Below are positions 8,272 through 16,391 of a DNA stretch of 64,000 nt, piece by piece; the stretch's first letter is position 1; the number at the start of each line of letters is the position of its first letter. Below the pieces are notes generated by a model. That model ran no database searches. It saw only the letters and a list, made by a program, of their open reading frames with translations, and was not told the origin of the DNA. The translations under genes were made by a program, and so were the position numbers. This stretch comes from Alphaproteobacteria bacterium (GTDB lineage Bacteria > Pseudomonadota > Alphaproteobacteria > Sphingomonadales > Sphingomonadaceae): the NCBI GenBank assembly GCA_005883305.1, contig VBAC01000002.1, forward strand, positions 114,527 to 178,526, given 5' to 3'.

Positions 8272-9291
8272 ATGCGCAGCGGGATCGTCCTTTGCCTTTT
8301 GCTGATGTTCGGCTGCGCTCAGCCACCCTCCCCGCTTGGTGCGCGGCTTTACGTCACCAACGAGATGTCCGGCGATCTGACGATCGTCGATCCCGAGGCG
8401 CGAAGGGTGATCGGCCGGGTGGCGCTCGGCAAAAGGCCGCGCGGAATCGTCGCCAGCCCGGACGGCCGGCTGCTCTACATCGCGCTCAGCGGATCGCCGG
8501 TCGGCGGGCCGGGAGTCGACGAATCGACGCTGCCGCCGGCCGACCGAGCCGCCGACGGAATCGCCGTGTTCGACGTCGCGGAAGGGCGAGTCTTGCGGAT
8601 CATCCGCGGAGTCTCCGATCCGGAGACGGTCGCGGTCAGCCCGGACGGCCGAACGCTCTACGTCGCCAGCGAGGACAGCGGCCAGCTGATCGTCTTCGAC
8701 GCGGCGAGCGGCGGACGGCGCGGCGCCATCCCGGTCGGCGGCGAGCCCGAAGGAGTAGCTGTCTCTCCCGACGGGCGCCTGATCTACGCCACCTCGGAGG
8801 AGGATAATCAGGTCGCGGTCGTCGATGCCGGGACGCTGCGCGTCCGGGCGCATATTCCAGTGGGCGAGCGGCCGCGCAACGCGGTCTTTACCCCCGACGG
8901 CCGCCGCGCCTTCGTCCCCGGCGAGAGCGATGGGACGATCGCCGCGATCGACGTGGCGTCGGACCGCCGCATCGGTCTCGCCCGGCTCGAGGGCGGAAAC
9001 GTCCGTCCGATGGGCGTTGCGTTGAGCCGCGACGGAAGAGCGCTGTTCGTCACGACCGGCCGCGGACGACGGCTGCTCCGGATCGACCCGGCGAGTCTGC
9101 GCCTGACGGGGAGCGTCGAGGTCGGCGATCGGCCCTGGGGCCTCGCGCTGAGCGGCGACGGCCGCTTCGTCTTCACCGCCAACGGACCCTCCAACGACGT
9201 CGCCATGGTCGACGCCGCGAGCCTGCGCGTCTTGGCCCGTTTCCGGGCCGGCGACCGACCCTGGGGCCTCGCCGTCGTGCCAATGCACTAA
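8272..9291 (+). CDS. YVTN-family beta-propeller lipoprotein, PQQ-catabolism associated
   Basis: About 339 residues. It begins with a lipoprotein signal (MRSGIVLCLLLMFGC, lipobox LMFGC), followed by seven-bladed propeller repeats of the form VSPDGRxLYVAS and SGDLTIVDPEARRVIGR. It matches the description of beta-propeller proteins that accompany PQQ-dependent dehydrogenases, and the next gene is such a dehydrogenase, which supports that assignment. It is predicted to be membrane-anchored and periplasmic; the molecular role is unknown. A GTG immediately precedes the chosen ATG and either could be used. No strong ribosome binding site is visible. Confidence 0.82.
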   Translation: MRSGIVLCLLLMFGCAQPPSPLGARLYVTNEMSGDLTIVDPEARRVIGRVALGKRPRGIVASPDGRLLYIALSGSPVGGPGVDESTLPPADRAADGIAVFDVAEGRVLRIIRGVSDPETVAVSPDGRTLYVASEDSGQLIVFDAASGGRRGAIPVGGEPEGVAVSPDGRLIYATSEEDNQVAVVDAGTLRVRAHIPVGERPRNAVFTPDGRRAFVPGESDGTIAAIDVASDRRIGLARLEGGNVRPMGVALSRDGRALFVTTGRGRRLLRIDPASLRLTGSVEVGDRPWGLALSGDGRFVFTANGPSNDVAMVDAASLRVLARFRAGDRPWGLAVVPMH

Positions 9292-9300
9292 TTCAGATTA

Positions 9301-9346
9301 AAACACCGGCGAAACGACGGAACTTCGTTTCGGACGCCCGGTTTTG
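9301..9346 (+). terminator. Hairpin followed by T-run between propeller and dehydrogenase genes
   Basis: A perfect 8-bp stem (CGAAACGA at 9311-9318, TCGTTTCG at 9326-9333, loop of 7) is extended by partly matching outer arms AAAACACCGG and GCCCGGTTTT and ends in TTTT. It sits in the 63-bp gap between the propeller gene and the PQQ dehydrogenase. It could end the upstream transcript or act as an attenuator. The structure is seen; the function is inferred. Confidence 0.4.
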
Positions 9347-9354
9347 CGGCTCGA

Positions 9355-11253
9355 ATGAGCGACCCGACAGGAGCCAGTGGAAGGCGAATCGGCGCGTGGG
9401 GGATCGTCGCGATCCTGCTCGCGGCCCTCGTCGTTGCACTGGTCGTCTGGTGGGTGCTCCAGCCCCGCGCGGCCGAGCCGCGCCCGGCCGTCCTGGAGAC
9501 GCTCGCGCCGCTTCCCGCACCCCAGGCCCGGGCGCTCGTCGCGCCGGCTTCCGGCCGCGCCGAGGACGGCCAGTGGACGATGCCGCCGGGCGACTATGCC
9601 GCCACCCGCTTCAGCGCCCTCGATCAGATCAACGTCGCCAATGTCGGGCGGCTTCGGCCGGTCTTCACCTTCGACACGGGAGTCAATCGCGGCCAGGAGG
9701 CGGCGCCGATCGTCGTCGGCACCACGATGTACGTCGTCACGCCCTTCCCCAACATCGTCTACGCGCTCGATCTCACCCGCCCCGATCATCCGGTGAAATG
9801 GGCCTTCCGCCCGCGGCCGCTCCAGCGCGCCCAGGGCGTCGCCTGCTGCGACGTCGTCAATCGCGGCGCCGTCTTCTCCGGCGGCCGGCTGTTCTTCAAC
9901 ACGCTCGACGGGCAGACCATCGCGCTCGACGCCGAAACCGGGCGCGAAATCTGGCGCACGCGGCTCGCGAACATCAATATCGGCGAGACGATCACCATGG
10001 CCCCGCTGGTCGCGGACGGCCGGGTCCTGGTCGGAAGCTCGGGCGGCGAATTCGGCGTACGCGGCTGGCTGGCCGCGCTCGACGCGGGAAGCGGCGCCCT
10101 GGTGTGGAAGGCGTGGAGCACCGGTCCCGACACGGACGTTCTGATCGGCCCCAATTTCCATCCTTTCTACGCCTCCGCGCGGGGGCGGAACCTCGGAGTC
10201 ACCTCCTGGCAGCCGGAAGGCTGGCGGATCGGCGGCGGCAATCCGTGGGGCTGGATCAGCTACGATCCGCAGACCCATTTGGTCTTCTACGGCACCGGCA
10301 ATCCGGGACCCTGGAATCCCGACCAGCGGCCCGGCGACAATCTGTGGACCGCCGGAGTCTTCGCCCGCGACATCCGCACCGGCGAGGCGCGCTGGTTCTA
10401 CCAATCGAGTCCGCACGATCTGTTCGACCATGACGACGTCAACGAGAGCGTGCTGCTCGACATGCCGGTCCGCGGCCGGATTCGGCACGTGCTGGTCCGG
10501 GCGGGGCGCACCGGATTCATGTACGTGATGGACCGCGAGAGCGGCGAACTGCTGTCGGCCGACCCCTACGCCTTCGTCAATTCGATCAGCGGCATCGACC
10601 TCGCCACGGGAAGGCCCAGCTTCGCCGCCGACAAGATGCCGCAGCAGGGCCGGGTCACCCGCAACATCTGTCCCGCCGCGCCCGGCGGCAAGGACTGGAA
10701 CCCTTCCACCTTCTCGCCGCGAACCGGCCTGCTCTACGTGCCCCATCTCAACCTGTGCATGGACGAGGGCCACAGCGAGGCCAATTACATCGCCGGAACG
10801 CCCTATCTCGGCGCCGACGCGCGCATGTATGCGGGGCCGGGCGGCAATCGCGGCATGCTGACGGCCTGGGATCCTGTCGCCCGCCGACCGGTTTGGCGAA
10901 TTCGCGAGGATCTGCCGGTGTGGAGCGGTGCTCTGGCGACCGGCGGGGACCTCGTCTTCTACGGGACGATGGACGGATTGTTCAAAGCCGTCGACGCGCG
11001 GAGCGGCCGGCTGCTCTGGCAATTCCGGATGAATTCGGGGACGATCGGCCAGCCGGTCAGCTTTCGCGGTCCCGACGGCCGCCAATATATCGCGATTCTC
11101 GCCGGAGTCGGCGGCTGGTCCGGAGCGATCGTCTCGGGCGCGCTCGACAAGGGCGATCCGACCTCGGCGCTCGGCTTCGTCAACGCGGTGCGCGACCTTC
11201 CCGCGCGCACCGATGCGGGAGGGAGGCTCTATGTCTTCGCGCTTCCGCGTTGA
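9355..11253 (+). CDS. Membrane-anchored PQQ-dependent alcohol dehydrogenase, XoxF/PedH-like lanthanide signature
   Basis: A quinoprotein dehydrogenase of 632 residues, of the methanol/ethanol family. An uncleaved-looking N-terminal membrane segment (residues about 15-40) would tether it to the periplasmic face. The eight-bladed propeller follows. It has the vicinal Cys164-Cys165 pair (GVACCDVVNRG) that caps PQQ, WISYDPQTHLVFYGTGNPGP, and the catalytic region PHDLFDHDDVNE. The catalytic base is Asp358, and position +2 is Asp360 rather than Ala/Ser/Thr. In characterised enzymes that +2 Asp marks lanthanide-dependent forms, so this protein is predicted to use a lanthanide instead of calcium. It oxidises an alcohol or aldehyde and passes electrons to the cytochrome c encoded next, whose start overlaps the end of this gene. 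Confidence 0.92.
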   Translation: MSDPTGASGRRIGAWGIVAILLAALVVALVVWWVLQPRAAEPRPAVLETLAPLPAPQARALVAPASGRAEDGQWTMPPGDYAATRFSALDQINVANVGRLRPVFTFDTGVNRGQEAAPIVVGTTMYVVTPFPNIVYALDLTRPDHPVKWAFRPRPLQRAQGVACCDVVNRGAVFSGGRLFFNTLDGQTIALDAETGREIWRTRLANINIGETITMAPLVADGRVLVGSSGGEFGVRGWLAALDAGSGALVWKAWSTGPDTDVLIGPNFHPFYASARGRNLGVTSWQPEGWRIGGGNPWGWISYDPQTHLVFYGTGNPGPWNPDQRPGDNLWTAGVFARDIRTGEARWFYQSSPHDLFDHDDVNESVLLDMPVRGRIRHVLVRAGRTGFMYVMDRESGELLSADPYAFVNSISGIDLATGRPSFAADKMPQQGRVTRNICPAAPGGKDWNPSTFSPRTGLLYVPHLNLCMDEGHSEANYIAGTPYLGADARMYAGPGGNRGMLTAWDPVARRPVWRIREDLPVWSGALATGGDLVFYGTMDGLFKAVDARSGRLLWQFRMNSGTIGQPVSFRGPDGRQYIAILAGVGGWSGAIVSGALDKGDPTSALGFVNAVRDLPARTDAGGRLYVFALPR

Positions 11254-11731
11254 GGCGGCCCTGATGGCCCTGCTCGCGCTCGCGGGCTGCTCGCGCGAGA
11301 CTCGCGACAATCGCGGCAACGCGATGGCGGAAAACCCGCGCGGCGCCGCCTTCGAAGGCAACGCTTACCACATTGCGCAGGGGCAAAGGCTCTACGCCTG
11401 GATGAACTGCGCCGGCTGCCACGCCCATGGCGGGGGCGGCATGGGCCCGCCGCTGATGGACGACGAGTGGCGCTACGGCGGGTCGATGGACGAGATCGCC
11501 GCGACCATCCTCGATGGGCGGCCGAACGGGATGCCGTCCTTCCGCGGGCGGATCACGGAGGACCAGGCCTGGCAGCTCGCCGCCTTCGTCCGCGCGCTTT
11601 CGGCCCAGCCGCGCCAGGACGCGCTCCCCTCGCGCGCCGACGAGCCGAGCAACACCGAGCCGCTGACGCTCGACGAGCGCAAGCCGGTCAACCGGGCGAC
11701 GCCCAAGCAGGACGATGCGAGCGAGGAATGA
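11231..11731 (+). CDS. Cytochrome c lipoprotein, electron acceptor of the PQQ dehydrogenase
   Basis: A class I cytochrome c of 166 residues. The ATG at 11231 gives a lipoprotein signal (MSSRFRVEAALMALLALAGC) and overlaps the dehydrogenase gene by 23 bp. The haem is bound by Cys60-x-x-Cys63-His64 (CAGCH), and Met101 in GMPSF is the likely sixth ligand. A charged Pro/Asp/Lys tail of about 45 residues follows the domain. The position between the dehydrogenase and a cytochrome oxidase implies that it takes electrons from the quinoprotein and hands them to CoxB. The stop codon overlaps the next start as ATGA. Confidence 0.9.
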   Translation: MSSRFRVEAALMALLALAGCSRETRDNRGNAMAENPRGAAFEGNAYHIAQGQRLYAWMNCAGCHAHGGGGMGPPLMDDEWRYGGSMDEIAATILDGRPNGMPSFRGRITEDQAWQLAAFVRALSAQPRQDALPSRADEPSNTEPLTLDERKPVNRATPKQDDASEE

Positions 11732-12669
11732 CGAACCTGCTCGACACCATCCAGTCCGCGGCCGGCGTCAACGCCGCTCAAAGCCTGTTGCAGTGGAACT
11801 TGTTCACCACCTTCCTTGCCGTCGCGGCGATCGTCTACGTCGTCGTGCTCCTCTTCCTCGGCTGGGCGCTGCTTCGCCGCGGGGACGGGGCGCGCGACAG
11901 GCCGTTGCGGGTAGCGCTCGGCGGCTGGATCGGCGGCACCGCGGCGATCCTCGCCGGGCTGACTCTCGCCACCTGGTTCACCGACCGCGATCTCGCGCGC
12001 GCGGCCGAGCCGAAGGCGCTGGAGATCGAGATCACTGCCCACCAATTCTGGTGGGACGTGCGCTATTTGAACGTGAATCCGAGCCGTGTCCTGCGCACGG
12101 CGAACGAGCTTCACCTGCCGGCGGGAGTCACCGCCCACATCGTGCTTCGCTCGGACGACGTCATCCACAGCTTCTGGGTCCCCAATCTCGCCGGCAAGCA
12201 GGATTTGATCCCGGGCCGGACCAACGACATTTCGCTGCGGCCGATCGGTACCGGTTTCTATCGCGGGCAGTGCGCCGAATTCTGCGGAATCCAGCACGCG
12301 CACATGGCGCTCGACGTGACGGTCGAGCCGGTCGCCGCCTTCACCGCCTGGTGGAACGCCCAGCTCGCCCCGCCGCCGGCGCCGGCCGCCGCCCTCGCCC
12401 AAGCCGGCTTCGCCTATGTCACGACCCGCGAATGCGCCTCGTGCCACACGATCGCCGGGACGCCCGCGTCGGGGCAGGTCGCGCCGGACCTCAGCCATTT
12501 CGCCAGCCGCCGGTCGATCGCCGCCGGGACTCTCCCGATGAGCCGCGCCAACATCGCCGCGTGGATCGCCGATCCGCAGCGCCTGAAGCCAGGCAACAAC
12601 ATGCCCAACGTGCCCCTTAGCCCCGAAGAGCTGGCGGCGGTGACCGCTTATCTGGAGACCCTCAGATGA
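11728..12669 (+). CDS. coxB: Cytochrome c oxidase subunit II with fused cytochrome c (caa3 type)
   Basis: 313 residues. Two N-terminal membrane helices (about 24-50 and 66-88) anchor a periplasmic cupredoxin domain with the CuA site: Cys182, Cys186, His190 and Met193 in CAEFCGIQHAHM, plus an upstream His in VIHSFWVPN. A C-terminal cytochrome c domain follows, with Cys236-x-x-Cys239-His240 (CASCH) and Met292 in NNMPNV. This is the caa3 arrangement, in which the oxidase accepts electrons directly. The start at 11728 overlaps the previous stop (ATGA) and the 3' end overlaps ctaD by 4 bp, so it is translationally coupled on both sides. Confidence 0.95.
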   Translation: MTNLLDTIQSAAGVNAAQSLLQWNLFTTFLAVAAIVYVVVLLFLGWALLRRGDGARDRPLRVALGGWIGGTAAILAGLTLATWFTDRDLARAAEPKALEIEITAHQFWWDVRYLNVNPSRVLRTANELHLPAGVTAHIVLRSDDVIHSFWVPNLAGKQDLIPGRTNDISLRPIGTGFYRGQCAEFCGIQHAHMALDVTVEPVAAFTAWWNAQLAPPPAPAAALAQAGFAYVTTRECASCHTIAGTPASGQVAPDLSHFASRRSIAAGTLPMSRANIAAWIADPQRLKPGNNMPNVPLSPEELAAVTAYLETLR

Positions 12670-14594
12670 GCGCGTGCATGTCGCCTCGCGACCACGATCG
12701 CGACGGGCCGGGCCTGACCGGGGAGGCGCTCCACGCGCGGCTCGACGAGACCTGGCGCCGCAAGCCCGGCTTCGTCGGCTGGCTCTCGTCCACCGATCAC
12801 AAGGAGATCGGCCGCCGCTACATTGTCACGGCCTTCGTCTTCCTGATCCTCGGCGGAATCCTCGCGCTGCTGATGCGCGCCCAGCTCGCCCGGCCCGACA
12901 GCGGCCTCATCGATCCCGACCGCTACAACCAGATCTTCACCATGCACGGCACGACGATGATGTTCCTCTTCGCCGTCCCCGTGATGGACGCGATGGCCGT
13001 CTATCTCGTCCCGCTGATGGTGGGCACGCGCAACATCTCCTTCCCGCGGCTCAACGCCTTCTCCTACTTCACCTATCTCGCAGGAGGCGTGCTGCTGTGG
13101 ATCGCCTTCGCGCTCAACGTCGGGCCGGACGCCGGATGGTTCTCCTACGTGCCGCTCGCGGGCCCCGAATTCTCGCCCGGCAAGCGGATCGACATCTGGG
13201 CGCAGATGGTGACCTTCACCGAGATCGCGGCGCTCGCGGTCGCCGTCGAGATCACCGCGACGATCCTCAAGCAGCGCGCGCCGGGAATGAGCCTCGCCCG
13301 GGTCCCGCTGTTCGTCTGGGCGATGCTGGTCGTCTCGCTGATGGTCATCTTCTCGATGCCCTCGGTCGCGCTCACCTCGGGCATGCTGCTCGCCGACCGG
13401 ACCGTCGGAACCCAGTTCTTCAACAGCTTCGAATATGGCGATTCTTTGCTCTGGCAGCACCTGTTCTGGTTCTTCGGCCATCCCGAGGTCTACATCATCT
13501 TCCTGCCCGCCGCGGGGTTCGTCAGCGAGATCGTCCAGACGTTCAGCCGCCGGCCGACCTTCGGCTACAGCGCGATCGTCCTCGCCCTCGTCGGCACCGG
13601 CCTGCTCGCCTTCGGCCTGTGGGTGCACCACATGTTCGCGACCGGCCTGCCGCGGCTCGGCTACGCCTTCTACACCGCCGCCAGCATGGCGGTGTCGATC
13701 CCGGCCGGAATCCAGATCTTCTGCTGGATCGCGACGATCTGGGACGGGCGGCCGCGCTTCGCCACTCCGCTCCTGTGGGTGATCGGCTTCATAATCACCT
13801 TCGTCATCGGCGGGCTGACCGGGGTGATGCTCGCGAGCGTGCCGATCGACCTCCAGCTCCACGACACCTATTTCGTCGTCGCCCATTTCCACTACGTGCT
13901 GATCGGCGGCGCGGTCTTCCCGCTGCTCGGGGCGATCGCCTACTGGTTCCCCAAGTTCACCGGTCGGATGATGTCCGAAGGCTGGGGCAAGCTGAGCTTC
14001 TGGCTCGCCTTCGTCGGCTTCCAGGTCGCCTTTTTCCCGATGCACTTCCTCGGCATCCTCGGCATGCCGCGCCGGGTCTACACCTATCCCGCCGGGCTCG
14101 GCTGGGAGACTCTCAACCTGGTTTCGTCGATCGGGGCCGCCGCCTTCGCGCTGGCTTTGCTGATCTTCGTCCTGAACGCCGTGCTGTCGCTACGGCGGGG
14201 CGCCGTGGCCGGAGCCAATCCGTGGGACGCGCCGGGGCTCGAATGGGCCGCCGCCTCGCCGCCCCCGCCCTACAATTTCCCTCACATCCCGGTTTCCACG
14301 AGCCGGACGCCGCTGTGGGAGAGCGATCCGCCGCCGGTCGTCTACGGCCTTCGGGTCGACGAAAAAGAGCTCGTCCTCACCACCGTGCTCGAGGGCAGGC
14401 CCGATTTGCGCGAGCCCTCGGCCGAGCCGACCCTCTGGCCGCTCATCTCGGCGCTGGCGATGACCGCGATGTTCGTCTCGTCGATCTTCACGCCCTGGGC
14501 CGTCGCCGTCGGCACCCCGCCGATCGCCGCCGCGCTGATCGCCTGGTTCTGGCCCAAGAATCCCAAAGTCTCCCCGGAGCCGACGATCGAATGA
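12666..14594 (+). CDS. ctaD: Cytochrome c oxidase subunit I, variant lacking canonical D/K-channel residues
   Basis: 642 residues with the 12-helix haem-copper oxidase core and extra C-terminal helices. Haem and CuB ligands are intact: a His in MHGTTMMF, His272 and Tyr276 in GHPEVYIIF (the Tyr that crosslinks to the CuB His, with Glu274), His321-His322 in VHHMF, and His407/His409 in HFHYV. By eye alignment with Paracoccus/Rhodobacter aa3, the D-channel entry Asp is Asn123 (GTRNISFPRLNAF), the K-channel Lys is Gln350 and the Thr three residues before it is Ala347 (IPAGIQIFCW). The enzyme should reduce oxygen to water, but how protons reach the site is not the textbook route. The ends overlap coxB and subunit III by 4 bp each. 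Confidence 0.95.
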   Translation: MSACMSPRDHDRDGPGLTGEALHARLDETWRRKPGFVGWLSSTDHKEIGRRYIVTAFVFLILGGILALLMRAQLARPDSGLIDPDRYNQIFTMHGTTMMFLFAVPVMDAMAVYLVPLMVGTRNISFPRLNAFSYFTYLAGGVLLWIAFALNVGPDAGWFSYVPLAGPEFSPGKRIDIWAQMVTFTEIAALAVAVEITATILKQRAPGMSLARVPLFVWAMLVVSLMVIFSMPSVALTSGMLLADRTVGTQFFNSFEYGDSLLWQHLFWFFGHPEVYIIFLPAAGFVSEIVQTFSRRPTFGYSAIVLALVGTGLLAFGLWVHHMFATGLPRLGYAFYTAASMAVSIPAGIQIFCWIATIWDGRPRFATPLLWVIGFIITFVIGGLTGVMLASVPIDLQLHDTYFVVAHFHYVLIGGAVFPLLGAIAYWFPKFTGRMMSEGWGKLSFWLAFVGFQVAFFPMHFLGILGMPRRVYTYPAGLGWETLNLVSSIGAAAFALALLIFVLNAVLSLRRGAVAGANPWDAPGLEWAAASPPPPYNFPHIPVSTSRTPLWESDPPPVVYGLRVDEKELVLTTVLEGRPDLREPSAEPTLWPLISALAMTAMFVSSIFTPWAVAVGTPPIAAALIAWFWPKNPKVSPEPTIE

Positions 14595-15208
14595 CGGACT
14601 CGCCCAACTTCACCGCCGATCTTTCCGGCCTTCACACCCACGGCTTCGGCAACCGTTCGGTGACCTGGTGGGGCGTGGTCGCCTTCTTCCTGATCGAGGG
14701 CACGGCCTTCGTCCTGGCCATCGCCGCCTATTTCTTCCTGATGAACCAGGAGCAGGCCTGGCCCCCGCCGCCGATCCGGCCGCCCGATCTCCTCGCCGGA
14801 ACCCTGTTCACCATCCTCCTGCTGCTGAGCGAGATCCCGAATTCGATCGCCAAGCACGCCGCCGAGCATGGCGAGCTGCGCAAGCTGCGCTGGATGCTGA
14901 TCGTCGCGGCGGCGATCGGCGCCGTGCTGCTCGTCATCCGCGGCTTCGAGTTCGGCTCGTTGAACGTCAGCTGGACGGACAACGCCTACGGCTCGGTGAT
15001 CTGGATGCTGCTCCTCCTCCACGCCACCCATATCGCGACCGACTGGGTCGACACGCTGGTGCTGGCGTTCCTGATGCACGGCCCGCACGGCGTCGAGGGG
15101 CGCCGCTTCGTCGATTGCTCCGAAAATGCGATGTACTGGCGGTTCGTCTGGCTCGCCTGGCTGCCGATCTATGTCCTGATCTACTGGCTGCCGAGGCTCG
15201 GGCCATGA
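14591..15208 (+). CDS. coxC: Haem-copper oxidase subunit III family protein
   Basis: 205 residues and about five membrane helices, so it is the short form of CoxC/CtaE without the first two helices. Recognisable features are TWWGVVAFFLIEGTAFVLA, the loop HGPHGVEGRR and the final helix with MYWRFVWLAWLPIYVLIYW. Subunit III stabilises subunit I and its proton supply. The ATG overlaps the ctaD stop (ATGA) and its own stop overlaps the next start in the same way, placing it firmly in the oxidase operon. Confidence 0.9.
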   Translation: MTDSPNFTADLSGLHTHGFGNRSVTWWGVVAFFLIEGTAFVLAIAAYFFLMNQEQAWPPPPIRPPDLLAGTLFTILLLLSEIPNSIAKHAAEHGELRKLRWMLIVAAAIGAVLLVIRGFEFGSLNVSWTDNAYGSVIWMLLLLHATHIATDWVDTLVLAFLMHGPHGVEGRRFVDCSENAMYWRFVWLAWLPIYVLIYWLPRLGP

Positions 15209-15537
15209 GTTCGGGACGCTCCGGCATCGAGCATCTCACCCCGTGGCTCGGCATCGTCGCCGCCGCGTTCGGCTGGGGCCTCGCGCACCAGATCGGCAGC
15301 AACTCGGTGTTCGACGATTGCACCAGCCGCGGAGCGGGCTTCGTCGTCGTCGTCGGCCTGCTTTGCCTGGCGCTGGTTGTCGCCGGGGGCCTGTTCTCGC
15401 TCGACGTCTGGCGGCGCGACGAGAGCGAGGGGCGGCGCTTCATCGGCCTCGTCGGGGCGATGCTGGCGGCGCTGGCTGCCTTCGCGATCGTCCTGCAGAG
15501 CGCGTCGGCGCTGATCCTCCCCTCCTGCGCGGCATGA
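15205..15537 (+). CDS. Small membrane protein of the caa3 oxidase operon
   Basis: 110 residues with three predicted membrane segments (about 11-30, 45-66 and 80-103) and a Trp/Arg/Asp-rich cytoplasmic loop. No catalytic motif is visible. It starts inside the subunit III stop and ends inside the ctaG start, so it is translated with the oxidase genes and may be an accessory or assembly subunit. I do not recognise a named family. Confidence 0.75.
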   Translation: MSSGRSGIEHLTPWLGIVAAAFGWGLAHQIGSNSVFDDCTSRGAGFVVVVGLLCLALVVAGGLFSLDVWRRDESEGRRFIGLVGAMLAALAAFAIVLQSASALILPSCAA

Positions 15538-16391
15538 AGCGGGCGCTTGCCCTTTCGCTTCTTCTGCTTCCCGCGCCGGCGCTGGCGCATGGCGGCGAGA
15601 ACCACTGGACGCTGGCGCCCGCGGTCACCCTCCCGCTGGTGCTGGCGGCCCTGCTCTACGCGCTGGGACTCGCGCGGCTATGGCGCCGAGCCGACCGCGG
15701 CCGGCCGGCGCTCCTTCGCCGCGCTCTTTGCTATGCGGCCGGCTGGCTGGCGCTGGCCGGGGCTTTGGTGTCGCCGCTGCACGAAGCGGGGGAAAAGAGC
15801 TTCACCATGCACATGATCGAGCATGAGATCCTCATGCTCCTCGCCGCCTTGCTGCTGGTCGCCGCACGGCCGGGCGCGGCCTTGCTATGGGCCTTTCCCC
15901 AGCCGGTCCGGGCCGTCCTCGCCCCGGCGGGGCATTGGCGCCTGTGGCGCGCCCTTGCCGACCCGTTCGTCGCGACGGCGATCCAGGCGGTCGCCATCAT
16001 CGCCTGGCACATGCCGTGGCTGTTCGATCTCGCGCTGACCGGCGAGGGCTGGCACGCCGCGCAGCATCTGAGCTTCATCGCCAGCGCGCTCCTCTTCTGG
16101 TGGGCGATGCTTCAGGGCCGCGCGGGGCCCTTCGTCGCCGCGCTTTGCCTGTTCGCGACCTCGATGATCGGCGGCGGGCTCGGCGCTCTGATGGCGCTGG
16201 CGAGCAGCCCCTGGTATTCGGCCTACGCGGCGCTCGGAATGACTCCCGCCGGCCTGACCCCGGCCGAGGACCAGCAGCTCGCCGGCCTGATTATGTGGGT
16301 GCCGGGCGGCGCCTGGCACCTCGCCGCGGCCTTGTGGTTCCTCATGCGCGGGCTCAACCGGATGGAGGCCGGCCATGCGCTGCCGCGCTAG
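15534..16391 (+). CDS. ctaG: Cytochrome c oxidase assembly factor CtaG (caa3 type)
   Basis: 285 residues of the Caa3_CtaG membrane family, distinct from the Cox11-type CtaG. A cleavable signal-like start (MKRALALSLLLLPAPALAHG) is followed by about seven helices. Conserved His-containing motifs typical of the family are SPLHEAGEKSFTMHMIEHEI, AWHMPWLFDLAL and HAAQHLSF. Family members are needed for active caa3 oxidase, probably for copper insertion. It overlaps both neighbours (4 bp upstream, 17 bp with the binding-protein gene downstream). Confidence 0.9.
   Translation: MKRALALSLLLLPAPALAHGGENHWTLAPAVTLPLVLAALLYALGLARLWRRADRGRPALLRRALCYAAGWLALAGALVSPLHEAGEKSFTMHMIEHEILMLLAALLLVAARPGAALLWAFPQPVRAVLAPAGHWRLWRALADPFVATAIQAVAIIAWHMPWLFDLALTGEGWHAAQHLSFIASALLFWWAMLQGRAGPFVAALCLFATSMIGGGLGALMALASSPWYSAYAALGMTPAGLTPAEDQQLAGLIMWVPGGAWHLAAALWFLMRGLNRMEAGHALPR

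Noticed and set aside
12674..14590. Long forward frame leading into subunit III
   Set aside because: The part before 14591 is an off-frame reading of ctaD; only the part from the ATG at 14591 is the real subunit III.
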